Below, one piece after another: positions 53,588 to 63,554 of a DNA stretch of 64,000 bases. Location of the stretch: assembly GCA_036924085.1 (NCBI GenBank), contig JAVGWX010000007.1, forward strand, positions 34,496,953-34,560,952, read 5' to 3'. A program made the translations under genes and the position numbers. The DNA is from Ariolimax columbianus. Its lineage: Eukaryota > Mollusca > Gastropoda > Stylommatophora > Arionidae. Within the stretch, counting starts at the first letter, position 1, and the number at the start of each line of letters is the position of its first letter. The notes beneath the pieces are model-generated. The model saw only the letters and a program-made list of their open reading frames with translations. It ran no database searches and had not been told where the DNA came from.

Positions 53588-54109
53588 TTATTGTGGGTGA
53601 TGTATTTTAAAAAACTTGTTATAGTCTAATTTATCCGTTCCTCTGATCATCTTATAAACCTGTATTAAGTCACCACGAATTCTTCTCTCTTCGAGACACT
53701 GTAGGGCGGTTTTTCTGAGTCGTTCCTCATAACTGTAATTCTGGAATTCCACTATCATCTTTATCGCTCTTTTTTGTATTCTTTCCAACATGTTTATATC
53801 CCCTCTATGATAAGGACTCCACACCTGTACACAGTACTCCAATCTAGGTCTAACTAAAGCTTTATACAGTTTGACGATCACTTCCTTGCTCCTATGTTTA
53901 ATATTTCTTTTTATCATACCTAACATTGCATTTGCCTTTTTCACTGCTACCTTAACTTGCTCACTCACCTTTCCTGTATGATCTATTATAACCCCTAGGT
54001 CCCTTTCCTTATCTATCTTTCTAATATTGTTTTCTCCCATTCTGTAATTATGTTCCATATTGGATCTACCCATGTGGATGACTGTACATTTATCTACATT
54101 AAACTCCAT
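53588..54109 (-). CDS. CR1-like RT C-terminal half, intact frame
   Basis: 173 codons: MEFNVDKCTVIHMGRSN, then DLGVIIDHTGKVSEQVKVAV, NAMLGMIKRNIKHRSKEVIV, LYKALVRPRLEYCVQVWSPY, LERIQKRAIKMI and the ERLRKTALQCLEERRIRGDL region. The K-C-x-V-x-H-x-G, Y-K-x-L-V-R-P-x-L-E-Y and L-E-x-I-Q-R/K-R-x-T/I-K series is typical for CR1-group LINEs. The catalytic strand is upstream in a different frame, so the frame is a relic. Confidence 0.9.
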   Translation of the reverse strand: MEFNVDKCTVIHMGRSNMEHNYRMGENNIRKIDKERDLGVIIDHTGKVSEQVKVAVKKANAMLGMIKRNIKHRSKEVIVKLYKALVRPRLEYCVQVWSPYHRGDINMLERIQKRAIKMIVEFQNYSYEERLRKTALQCLEERRIRGDLIQVYKMIRGTDKLDYNKFFKIHHPQ

Positions 54110-54601
54110 TTGCCAGCTTACGGACCATTCTCAAATTTTATCTAAATCCGACATCAATATTTCCACTTCCGCTTTAGATGAGACACTACTGCATAGTTTT
54201 GTGTCATCAGCAGATTTTGCAATCATGGATTGAATAAGGGGATCACTCCTGCATCTTTCCAATCCCGTGGAACAATCCCTTTTGTAAGTGATTGAGAACA
54301 TAATATAGCCAATGGTTTTATAATTGTTGGTCTCTAATTTCATACAGCAATTTTGGATGAATACCATCTTGACCTAGACATTTATTCACTTTCAACCCCT
54401 CCAATTTTTTTAAAACCATTTCCTCTGTAATACAGATTGATCTTAATCCCGCTGTATCCATGTCTCTCTGAAAAATATCTATAGGCTCTGGGATCTTGGA
54501 GCAGTCCTCTTTTGTGTAGACTGTGCCAAAGTACTGACTGAGTAGATTAGCTGCCTCCCTATTCTCACTTATTATTTTCCCTGTACTGTTTATGAGAGGG
54601 C

Positions 54602-55123
54602 CTACTTTGTCTTTCGTTCTTTGTTTATTTCCAACATAAGAAGAGAAGCTTTTATTATCAGTCTTGATCCTCTGAGCAAGTTTTTTATTAAGTATATTTT
54701 TGCTGTTTTATTCGCTTTCTGAGATATGTTCTGCTTGTCCAAATATTTTAAATATGTTTCTTTTGATTTACCTGCCTCTATATATTTTTTCCATGCTTTA
54801 TTTTTCGCTCTTCTACATTTCACTACAAATCTGGTTATCTACTATTTACGCTTGGGGTTTACCTCCCTACATGGAACACATTCCTCTTTTAGCGTTTCGA
54901 GAACTGTTTTAAAACTCTCCCACTCCTGTTCAACATCTGTTCCTACGACAATATCTTTCCAGATTATGTGGTTTGCTGCCTCTTTCATCCTCTTAACATC
55001 TGCCTTAGAGTAGTCGTATGTTCGCGTGTTTATGTTTACTTCTTTCCCTGCAATAAGATCCCAACGGATGATTTGATGGACACTTGAGCCAAACAGTTCC
55101 CCAACAGTAACATTTTCAATCAT
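54602..55123 (-). pseudogene. CR1-like linker
   Basis: RTYDYSKADVKRMKEAANHI, EQEWESFKTVLETLKEECVP and KNKAWKKYIEAGKSKETYLK. The T-R-x-Y-D-Y/F-R/S-K-A-D and W-x-x-F-K-x-x-L blocks sit between endonuclease and RT in CR1-group LINEs. Confidence 0.85.
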
Positions 55124-55197
55124 ATTTTCTGTAGTAAAGACTAGGTCAAGTATGTTTTTGCCTCTGGTGGCTGCTTCTACATGTTGAATTAAATCTC

Positions 55198-56238
55198 GCA
55201 GGAGCTAGAAGATGCATTTGAAGAAAAAAAGAAAATACTCGCAGTCTGGATAGACCTAGAAAAAGCCTTTGATAAAATATGGAAGAGCGGGTTAAAACTG
55301 AAATACTGCAAATGGGTGTAACCAACAACATGTACAAGTGGATCAGTGATTATCTAGATAACAGGACAGCAAGAGTGCAACTCCAAGGACACCTCAGCAA
55401 AAAGATGAAAATGGAACAAGAAGTTCCACAAGGTGGAATACTCTCACCCATACTGTTCCTCATATATATCAATGATATAATCACAGAAATCTCTAAAAGA
55501 GTACACAGTGCACTATATGCTGATGACCTGGCACTATGGACACCCGAAGGGTCTACACCTGTAGCTAGAAACCAAATGCAGGAAGCTCTAAATAAAATAG
55601 AGACATGGACAAAAAAAATGGCATATTGCTATAAGCGAATCCAAAACCACGTACACAATCTTCTCTCTATCTCCCAAGCCCCAAGAAGTAATCCTGAAAG
55701 TAAATGGCCAGACTCTCCCCCTTGACATAAGTCCAACCTATCTAGGAATAACAATGGACCCAAGGTTGACATGGAAAAACCAGATAAAAAAAGCCACCAA
55801 GAAAGCTAAGAACAGAATGGTCATAATGAAGAAGATATCAGGCACAACATGGGGAGCGGACACGGCACACTAAAGAAACTGTACACAGGTTATGTGAGAC
55901 CAGTGCTAGAATACGAGATATCAGCATGGTCCACAGCAACAAAGAATAACTTTCACAAAATAAATACAACCCAAAACCAAGGCATACATATCATCACTGG
56001 AGCTATGAGAACAACGCCAATAAATGCAATGGAGAACATCACACGAATTGTAAGTATGGAGACGCGCAAAGACCAAAAAACACTCCAGCAGGGGGAGAAG
56101 TTCAAACCAATGCCTGATCACCCAATATATGACAGGATAAATCGCATGGGAAGAGGGAGATTAAAGAGAAACCACTTCATATCAAAAACAAAAAGAACTT
56201 GCAAGAGCAGACCAAATCAAAAGCCAGGCAGTGGTTAG
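55198..56238 (+). pseudogene. LINE U RT palm and thumb
   Basis: ILAVWIDLEKAFDKIW (first aspartate), NMYKWISDYLDNRTARVQLQ, QEVPQGGILSPILFLIYIND and SALYADDLALWTPEG (YADD intact), all 55240-55560. After a frame change: YLGITMDPRLTWKNQI and, at 55849-56238, TGYVRPVLEYEISAWSTATK. P-Q-G-G-I/V-L-S-P is the jockey-type form of the motif. Confidence 0.9.
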
Positions 56239-56499
56239 AGATCTAAAACAAACATCCCAAATCTCACCATGGAAAAAAGCCAAGTCCCCTAAGATGGTAG
56301 AAACCATAGAGGAAATAGGGAAAAAGCGGGGAACTCAGACAGATTCAGAAAGGAAATTTATCACAGAAGAATATCTTAGGAGAGTATACCCACCAGAAAC
56401 ATGGACACACGTATATACACGCTCATCTAACAAAGTCACACCCAATGGAGGCGGAGGTGTCTATTACATACTAAGGAATGGAGAAGAAAAAACTTGAGT

Positions 56500-56872
56500 A
56501 TTAACAACGGGAACATATTCCAATAATGTCTGCTCAGTAGCAGAGGCACTGAAGACCGCAGCTGAGCTTGTAATCCAAGATAAAGATATCCAACAAGAAA
56601 ACATAGTATTCCTGACTGATGCCATGTCAGTATTAGCAGCGCTAAAACAACACAAAGATGAAGATCTCGAGCAATGTCTGTTCACCATGACACGGCTATC
56701 AGCAGAACATCCAAGGTTGGTCATACAGTGGATCCCATCCCACTGCAATATTGAAGGTAATGAAGCTGCAGACAAACTAGCAAAGAGTGGAGGAGCATCC
56801 CCACAAACAGACCTGAGTATCACATATAATGAGGCCAAGACCATAGTTAAAGCCAACTTCAGGGTAAAATAG
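56500..56872 (+). pseudogene. LINE U RNase H domain
   Basis: AEALKTAAELVIQDKDI in one frame then FLTDAMSVLAALKQHKDEDL, RLVIQWIPSHCNIEGNEAAD and KLAKSG. (S/T)D-A/S, W-I/V-P-S-H and G-N-E-x-A-D hold the catalytic aspartates and histidine of LINE RNase H. Confidence 0.9.
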
Positions 56873-56879
56873 GCTGATC

Positions 56880-57188
56880 AACTTCCGAAAAGAAGACAGC
56901 TACTATAACTTAACTAGAGAAGAACAAGTCAATATCTTCAGGCTGAGAACTGGGCATAACAGACTCAAGGGTCATCTTTACAACAAAATGAGGATTGGGA
57001 CAGATGACAGGTACCCATGTGGGGAGCATATGACCGTGGAACACATCCTGCAAAGCTGCACGCTCACGCAGGAAAAGAGAGAACAATACTGGCCCCGTGA
57101 GACAGATATGAGACAAAAGCTGTATGGAGATGAAACAGCCTTACAAACAACAATGTCCTTTGTAAGAGAAACCGGAACCTTGATCTGA
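56880..57188 (+). pseudogene. LINE U cysteine/histidine tail
   Basis: EEQVNIFRLRTGHNRLKGHL, GTDDRYPCGEHMTVEHILQS, C, and EKREQYWPRETDM. Parallel to 44377-43997 with one cysteine of C-x-C-G changed to Y. Confidence 0.88.
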
Positions 57189-57319
57189 GGATGAATGAAG
57201 AATAAGTAGAAGATATTATTGCCAATGTTAATTCAGCTCTACGAGACTTAGTTGTTATTCACAACTGCTATGCTTCCCACATATCCTTTCACATTCAGTG
57301 TTCCTGACACTTGAAACTG

Positions 57320-57520
57320 TTACATCCACCTTCTGCCTTGCAGGAAGACTGGAGACAGCCAAAAGCTAGGGAGAGTTAACCCAAAATATAAAACATGTGC
57401 ATGTGTCATAATGAGTGCATGTGTGGGGCCAAAAGGCACAGATACCGTAGTATAACTGTAAAATGCAGCGCAATGTAACTTGCACCAAAAATCGTACATA
57501 TTTATCATGGAGAAGGTAGA
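57320..57520 (+). mobile_element. U-type leader module, isolated
   Basis: CTGCCTTGCAGGAAGACTGG at 57332, GACAGCCAAAAGCTAGGGAG, then GGGGCCAAAAGGCACAGATA and ACTGTAAAATGCAGCGCAAT. Same order as 63780-63890 and 51400-51540. Confidence 0.65.
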
Positions 57521-57840
57521 AACAAACCATCTCCAGTTGGAATGGTGTGACGACCATAGTTGAGCCATAGCCAACTGTAATAGAAGGCCGTCGGACTCAT
57601 TCGGAAAAAATACCCATGAAACGTCACATGTAAAGGCCAACTAAATTACAAAACTCATCAGCACTCATATTGTGCCAAGGTGTATAATCAATACATACAT
57701 TATCCACACAGAGAAATAAATCAAATAACAGTACAATACACTACAAATCACTATTGAGAGTGATCCTTTCACAGCATTCTATAATGGAACATTGGCGATG
57801 GTGGATAAAGCTAGGATCAACACAATACCATTGTCAGATG

Positions 57841-57842
<2 letters not shown>

Positions 57843-57887
<45 letters not shown>

Positions 57888-57894
57888 TATATAT
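57843..57894 (+). repeat. (TA)n microsatellite
   Basis: TA units with one phase break at 57880, adjoining a LINE 3-prime end. Confidence 0.97.
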
Positions 57895-58290
57895 CATCAT
57901 CATCAGTCCCGTAACCTAGAAGGTCGATAAGGCACAGTTACTGCCGTTTGTCGAATCTGCCATATGTCTCGGTTTTTTGTCAGGGTATTAGTTTCAGCTA
58001 TAGATCTTCCCGTCCACTCTTTAATATTGTCCTCCCATCTCTTTTTTTTGGTCTCTCTCTAACGCTTCCCAGGCACAGTGCCTTGCAGGATGGTCTTGGT
58101 CAGCCCCACCAATCATGACATATGTCCATACCCTGTGAAATTTTCGTGTCTTTACTATAGTCAATGGCTTTTTATATTGACCTAACTCCTTCCTAACAAT
58201 TTCAAGAACATTCTCGTTTGTAACGTGATTCAAATATGAAATGCCAAGAATTCCTCACAAGCATCTCATTTCCATTGCGCACATTTTACG
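57895..58290 (-). pseudogene. LINE C-terminal fragment (another family)
   Basis: The minus strand reads EMRCL-GILGISYLNHVTNEN, VLEIVRKELGQYKKPLTIVK, FHRVWTYVMI then ALERDQKKEMGG and a GATGATGATGAT end (57896-57907 on plus as ATCATC). R-x-L-G/R-I-x-x-I-S-Y-x-x-x-V-T-N-E-x-V is a widespread LINE thumb. Confidence 0.8.
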
Positions 58291-59379
58291 TTTTAGGGAG
58301 TGTCACCTAGAATCTTGTCAAAATGCTTTTTGTTCAGTAAATTGAATTACGTTGTGCTGTTAGGAAAGTATAATCAATCTCCTCAATGTCTAGCAACAGT
58401 AGTTTTTAAGATATAGACTGTTAAACATGCCTGGGGTCAGTTCCAAAAAATGAAGAAAAAAAATTCTAAATGGCTGCCAGTTACTAGTTTCAAATTATTA
58501 CTCCCCTAGAATTTTAGTTATCTCAACAAATAATGAGTTTTCAAGCTCCCTTAAAAAATATAATATAATGAGTACTCCTCATTTAATACATATGGCAATA
58601 TATGTTAGTCACAATTTTAGCTTATACAAAATGTAATTTACACAGAAAAACAGTTTTGTGTAAATTTTGAGAAATAAAATCGTGTCTTGCAAAGAGAAGA
58701 AAGAAAGATAATAGGAAATGTAAGTTCTATGGTGACAAACCAAAGAACAAATGTCAAACTATGTGACAATTTAATTAGTGGACTGTAGGTTAGGCCTATG
58801 ATTACGCTCTGGTAAACTTAACAACATCAACATTGAATCTTTTAAAAGTTCACTGACCCACGCCCACTCGGAAATAAATAAATGGATGGAAATTGTATGA
58901 TCTTGTGAATGAGATTCAATTTTTAAGTGAAGATGACAATGTTCATGACAAGCTGGATGGAAGTCAGTGGAATAATTAGCATTTGAATACAAAATGTAAA
59001 AAAAAATATTTACATAACTTGTTTGTCACTTTTGTTATTCCAATATACAATTGCTAGAGACGAAAAGGAAGGGTCCAGGCAGTGAGTTTGAGTTTCATTA
59101 TAGCAGAAACAATTATAATATACATAATTTTCTTAATGTAATCAAATATATATTGGTAATTTGTGTGTGAATTCAATAAACAGGTAGGCTGTATTAGCAT
59201 TGAGATATGTTGGAAAAGGGCTTGCAGATATTCTGTGGTGTTATGAACTTTTTACTACTAAATTAGAAAAAGACACAACAAATGGTGTCCATATAAAAAA
59301 GCTGTAGCAGATTAAACTGTTCATACAAACACACTAGTAACCTACCGGCTGTTGTTATGGCTAATATAAAACCAGTATT
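58291..59379. other. No gene seen
   Basis: AT-rich; short frames without family pattern. Could include 5-prime exons of the SMP gene that I did not recognise. Confidence 0.5.
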
Positions 59380-59770
59380 TTAGGATTGTGACAGGAAAGA
59401 ACTACTAAAAAAGTGTCTTGAAGGAAATACACAAAATTTCAATGATTGACTGAACAGTTCTATCTTGAAATTATGTCCCAAGAATAAGAATCATGGTCTA
59501 ACTATTGTGAAAGCTGTTGTTGCTATTGCAGTTCCTGTTTATAATGATGGTACAAAATCTCTGTTGGTAATAGAGGAAATGAAATTACATACTTGCAGGT
59601 ATCTGAGAGGGTCCTGTAAACACAAGAACATTTTGTCGCAAAAAAGGAATTAAGAGAAACGGTTTTAAGGCATCCTATGATGCCGGGAGGGCAAAAAGGA
59701 GGAGGAGATTTGTACTGTATGTTTGCAGGCAGTTACTGAAGGGTTTATATATTAGGTTGGAGGACATTTA
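59380..59770 (+). pseudogene. Transposon-associated protein remnant of unknown function
   Basis: The plus strand reads SILKLCPKNKNHGLTIVKAV, VAIAVPVYNDGTKSLLVIEE and, after shifts, KASYDAGRAKRRRRF. I recall a repeat-encoded protein of many invertebrates with CPK, F/Y-N-D-G, then K-R-R-K and Y-x-A/P-G-x-F at the C-terminus. Needs a search. Confidence 0.4.
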
Positions 59771-59929
59771 TAAGAATCAAGATATTTAGTCATCAGAAAA
59801 TGGCAAAAAATAGTGTCCTAAACTTTTTGACGAAAACCGCAATGTACAGATGGTTTGTGTGATAACTTTTTTGTTTTTAAAGCAATTGTCCTACAACTTG
59901 GCACATATATATTTTTTTTGGTTTTTGGC

Positions 59930-60150
59930 GTTTGCCTTATTTCTCTAATCCTCAAGGCAGTGTGCATTTGCATTGTGGTTTTTATTTGGCGCCTGTCGGC
60001 CTAGTGCATCCGACTTCAGCATGCATTTTATGCAAGGGTCTGCTTCCTCCTGCATTTTCTAAGGGTTTGCTTCCCCGGGGTAACGGCCGGTGCTGTGACG
60101 CAGCACCTTTGTGAGCTGTGTCACTTAACCACTAGCTCATACCGTCACAC
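59930..60150 (-). mobile_element. Repeat with U-type leader module; possible tRNA-like head
   Basis: On minus, GAGCTAGTGGTTAAGTGACA (about 60141-60122) resembles a tRNA box A; no good box B follows. Further along are GCATGCTGAAGTCGGATGCA and CTAGGCCGACAGGCGC (about 60030-59990), the U leader module also at 63840. Confidence 0.5.
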
Positions 60151-60849
60151 AACATGTACTCTTAAAAACCATGGCTTAGTTGTGAACTTTGGAAATCAAT
60201 ATTTTACAATGTGTAAGAGTTATTTATGGGGGGTAGGACAGAAGTGTGTAAGGGATACTACCTCACGGTGAGAGGCAGCCACATCCTTGATGGCCAGGAT
60301 CCTATTTGGTTCCCCCACTTCTATCTAGCTCATGTATGGCTCCTAGAGTCTGCCTGTGTACAGCAGCGTCACTCCCCGGGCGCGGCTTTGGCGGCCGGCT
60401 AAACTACGTGAGTGAAATGACAAGAACTGGAGTCCGCCTCTGACAAGTGCACACAGCTGCTGGTGGAAGAGGTATAAGATCGACCTGTGCGACAACGACT
60501 CTAAAAGCGGGAGCTGGAAACGTCTGGTATCGGGCTAAGGGCGCACCAGAGACCATAGTTGGTAAGCGGCCAGAACAACGTTCAGAAAGCAATGGCAAAC
60601 TACTGGATGTAAAATGCCACGAAACTTATGACAGTCAAGAGAAATTCAAAGATCTTATGGTGAGGCCCTCAGGCCAGGCAGATCATCAACGCCAACTGGG
60701 AAAGAGGCCGATTTCAGAGTCATTACAAGTAATAGAGATGACGGCCTAAAGTCCGATTGTATTACAGTGGACAACTCTGAAATGGGACTAAAAACAAAAC
60801 TAAGAATAGGCACCTGGAATGTCAGTAGCCTATACCAGGGAAAGTTTTC

Positions 60850-61563
60850 ATGATTGGAAGAGAAATGGAGAGAACCACGATAGAGATTCTTGGATTCTCT
60901 GAACACAGATGGGCCGGTCAAGGGCACTGTGCCAGCTCCTCAGGAGAAACATTCATATACTCTGGGAGGGACAAGAAGACGGCACCTTCACTACTCGGTT
61001 ACAATCCAGTCGACGACCGATTAATTGTAATCAGACTAAAGAAAAAGACAAGAAATTTAACAATAATTCAAGTGTATGCACCAACATCAGCAGCTGACGA
61101 TTGGGAAATGGATGATTTTTATAACACCTTTCAAGAAACAATGAAAAAAGTTGAAAAAAGAGATATCTTGATCATCATTGGCGATTTCAATGCAAAAGGA
61201 GAGCAAAGAGCCGAAGAGGAGAGAAGTGTTCGAGGATCTTTTGGTTTGGGACACAGAAATGAGCAAGGAGAAAAACTGGATGAATTCTGCACGGAAAACA
61301 ACCTCTCCATTGCCAACACCTTATTCACATCACACAACATTCACATACATATCTATATAGCAGAGAAAACACAAAAACTCATTGAAGAAAGGCAACTATT
61401 AAAACAAATGGGAAGCAAGGGGACAAACACAGTGTTTAAAAACTGCGTAAGAAAAGTTAGAAGAGAAATAAGAAAAGATAAAGGAAGATACATAGTGGAA
61501 AAGTGTAAGGATATAGAAAACCTACAGCAACAAGGCAGAGAGAGAGAGATGAATTTAAGGTAA
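60850..61563 (+). CDS. LINE X endonuclease-linker fusion by deletion
   Basis: 237 codons open. FSEHRWAGQGHCASSSGETF, LIVIRLKKKTRNLTIIQVYA and PTSAADDWEMDDFYN are the middle endonuclease motifs; DILIIIGDFNAKGEQ the G-D-F-N motif; after FTSHN comes a charged linker (RKVRREIRKDKGRYIVEKCK) that normally follows the missing SDH half. The frame survives the deletion, but the protein would have no working nuclease. Confidence 0.88.
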   Translation: MIGREMERTTIEILGFSEHRWAGQGHCASSSGETFIYSGRDKKTAPSLLGYNPVDDRLIVIRLKKKTRNLTIIQVYAPTSAADDWEMDDFYNTFQETMKKVEKRDILIIIGDFNAKGEQRAEEERSVRGSFGLGHRNEQGEKLDEFCTENNLSIANTLFTSHNIHIHIYIAEKTQKLIEERQLLKQMGSKGTNTVFKNCVRKVRREIRKDKGRYIVEKCKDIENLQQQGREREMNLR

Positions 61564-61748
61564 TAAGAACACTGACAAGGGAGTTCCGTCCGGTTCCACA
61601 TGTCATAAATGACAAAGAGAATAACACATTAACAGAAACCAAAGACATACTGAATAGATGGAGAGAATACTGCAGAACCATATATGGAGATAGTACAAAG
61701 CACTCAGTTACAATCCTGCCAAAGAATGAGAAAGAACCTGAACCAACA

Positions 61749-62566
61749 TTGGAAGAAGTACGCTCTGCAATTAAAAGCCTGAAAAAGGGGAAGTCCCCAG
61801 GATGCGATGATATCCAAGCAGAGCTAATACAAGCAGGAGGGGAGGCAAGTGCTCGAGACTATCACAAGCTGTGTAAACAGATATGGCACAGTGCAGAGTG
61901 GCCAGAAGCATGGAAAAAATCAATTTATATTCCCCTCCCCAAAAAGAGCAACCTGAAGCTGTGCACGAACTACCGAGCTGATCAGCCACGCTAGCAAGAT
62001 ACTCTTGCGAATCCTATTAAGAAGGATAGAGAAAAGGTTTGAATCTGAAATTCACATAGTCCAGGCAAGACAGAGGGACCAGGGACCACATATTCAATAT
62101 AAGGAATATCTACGAAAAATGAAGAGAGTTTAATGTAGACCTGTACACATGTTTCAGTGATTACACCAAGGCCTTCAACACAGTAAAACATCAAAATCTA
62201 TGGAGAATCATGAAGAAAATGGGGTATACTTTGTATATAGTCCATCTAATTGAAACACTATACCAAGATCAACAAGCCGCTGTCCGAGTATCTGGGCAAA
62301 CATCAGATTGGTTTGCAGTACAAAAGGGAGTCCGACAGGGATGTATCCTCTCACCTTATCTGTACAACATATATGCAGAATGTATAATGAGAAATTTAGA
62401 GAAGACGAGAACATTGAAAGTTTCGACCCATTTACGATTGGGGGATACGAGATTCCAAGAATGCCTGGCTATGACTGTGGTGGAGGCTGGAGTTTTGGCA
62501 AGAGAACGAGTTTCTTTCAGACAGACTATGATGGGAGCAACATTCTACAAAGGGCATGCTACATGA
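61749..62566 (+). pseudogene. LINE X reverse transcriptase, shortened
   Basis: 61749-61994 has EEVRSAIKSLKKGKSPGCDD and WPEAWKKSIYIPLPKKSNLK; 62130-62440 has the first aspartate region (CFSDYTKAFNTV, where AFD is AFN) and VRQGCILSPYLY. Then the deletion fuses it to MTVVEAGVLARERVSFRQTM. Confidence 0.85.
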
Positions 62567-62575
62567 TGATGATGA

Positions 62576-63554
62576 AGAGTTATTTTAATTTGGAGAATCA
62601 CATTTTTTTTACAAAATTGAGCAAATATTTGATTTTTCATAAAAACTCTTTGGCTGTAGTCTATAATAAAGGAATAATCTTGAACATTTTTATAAGAAAA
62701 AATTAAGTGTGTATGATCAATGACACAGAAGAAATTACATGCAGAGTTTTGCCATTTTTTAAAATATAAATTTTGAGTATTTTTTTTAAATATTACGTTT
62801 TAAATTAACATTTGAAATGCTACATTACAAACAATGGTATCATGATGTAGGGTAATCATCTTTAGAGCACCTGCCCAACCTTTATATGGATATATCAATT
62901 TTAATAAAGTTACAACAATTATAAAAATAATACCCCTCACTTGGTGGTACTCCTTAAAGGACAAGTAGAAGCTGAAAATAAACTTTCAAACAATGTGATA
63001 TGAAAGAATTAAAGTATGCAGCCTTCTCAAATATAGACAAATCTTATTGGGCTAAATGTGAGGACCATGTCTTGAAAAAGGAAGAGGACTATTGAAAAAA
63101 AGGTGGATTGTCGATCTTTCTTCCGAAAGCAGTCATCAATGCGTTGGAATCATCCAACTATGATTAAGTGAAAAATATACTTATATGTTTGCTTTCCGAG
63201 AAATAGAAGTTTCCATGACCTTGGCAAAACGATCCTATTCAGGACCACCCCAATTAGCTAGAAGATGGATCTCAGAACTGAATTATAACAATTTATTGTT
63301 TGCTCCAGCATATGTTTATAAAACTGAACCAATCCACCTGAAGTGTGTACTTTATATGTTCTATATATCGTGTGCTTTTTACATTTTTACACATTTTTGT
63401 CTACAAAATGCCCAGTTACTTCTTACAGTTCCTAAAACACATGATCTACATTACAAAAGGACATTATGTGGAACCCAATGTAGAAAATTAATTCAAATTG
63501 GAGAGGCGCCTATGCCTAAAGAAATACATTTTTCTTTAAATTTACTGTAAATTA
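62576..63554. other. No gene recognised
   Basis: AT-rich. A 121-codon frame on plus (63185-63550) with SYSGPPQLARRWISELNYNN is protein-like but unassigned, and could be a transposase remnant. Confidence 0.4.

Larger units (their letters stand above)
53329..55197 (-). mobile_element. CR1-like LINE inserted in U
   Basis: Minus strand, 5-prime truncated in the endonuclease-linker, with 3-prime end at the AACTTAACTTAACTT repeats (53334-53348 on plus). Frames at 55123-54842 (linker), 54823-54602, 54367-54131 (MIAKSADDTKLCSSV catalytic strand, SADD) and 54109-53588 hold RT and thumb. The matching tail occurs alone at 6322 and 41817. Confidence 0.9.
50990..57215 (+). mobile_element. LINE family U (jockey-like with RNase H), near full length, split by a CR1-like LINE
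   Basis: GC-richer leader (50990-51650), endonuclease, linker, RT, RNase H and a cysteine/histidine tail in order on plus, interrupted at 53329-55197. Without the insert the RT reads RSTEDQVTYI then QELEDAFEEKK. About five frame breaks in all. No separate gag-like ORF is clear. Domain order matches I/jockey-group LINEs that carry RNase H. Confidence 0.9.
60240..62575 (+). mobile_element. LINE family X, longest copy, twice internally deleted
   Basis: Leader from about 60240; GTWNVSSLYQGKF near 60810 opens the endonuclease (60850-61330), which jumps at about 61340 from ANTLFTSHN to linker IAEKTQKLIEERQLLKQ, losing the SDH half. RT reads LKKGKSPGCDDIQAELIQAG, then YTCFSDYTKAFNTVKHQNLW and KGVRQGCILSPYLYNIYAEC. 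At about 62460 it jumps from GGYEIPR to the last 100 bp of the element, losing the YADD strand. Ends GHAT, TGATGATGATG. Confidence 0.88.

Noticed and set aside
58291..59379. Upstream exons of the SMP gene
   Set aside because: I looked for minus-strand frames with phase matching exon 1 but saw none with convincing splice sites.
63185..63550. 121-codon frame as a host gene
   Set aside because: No splice context or family pattern; left as unassigned.
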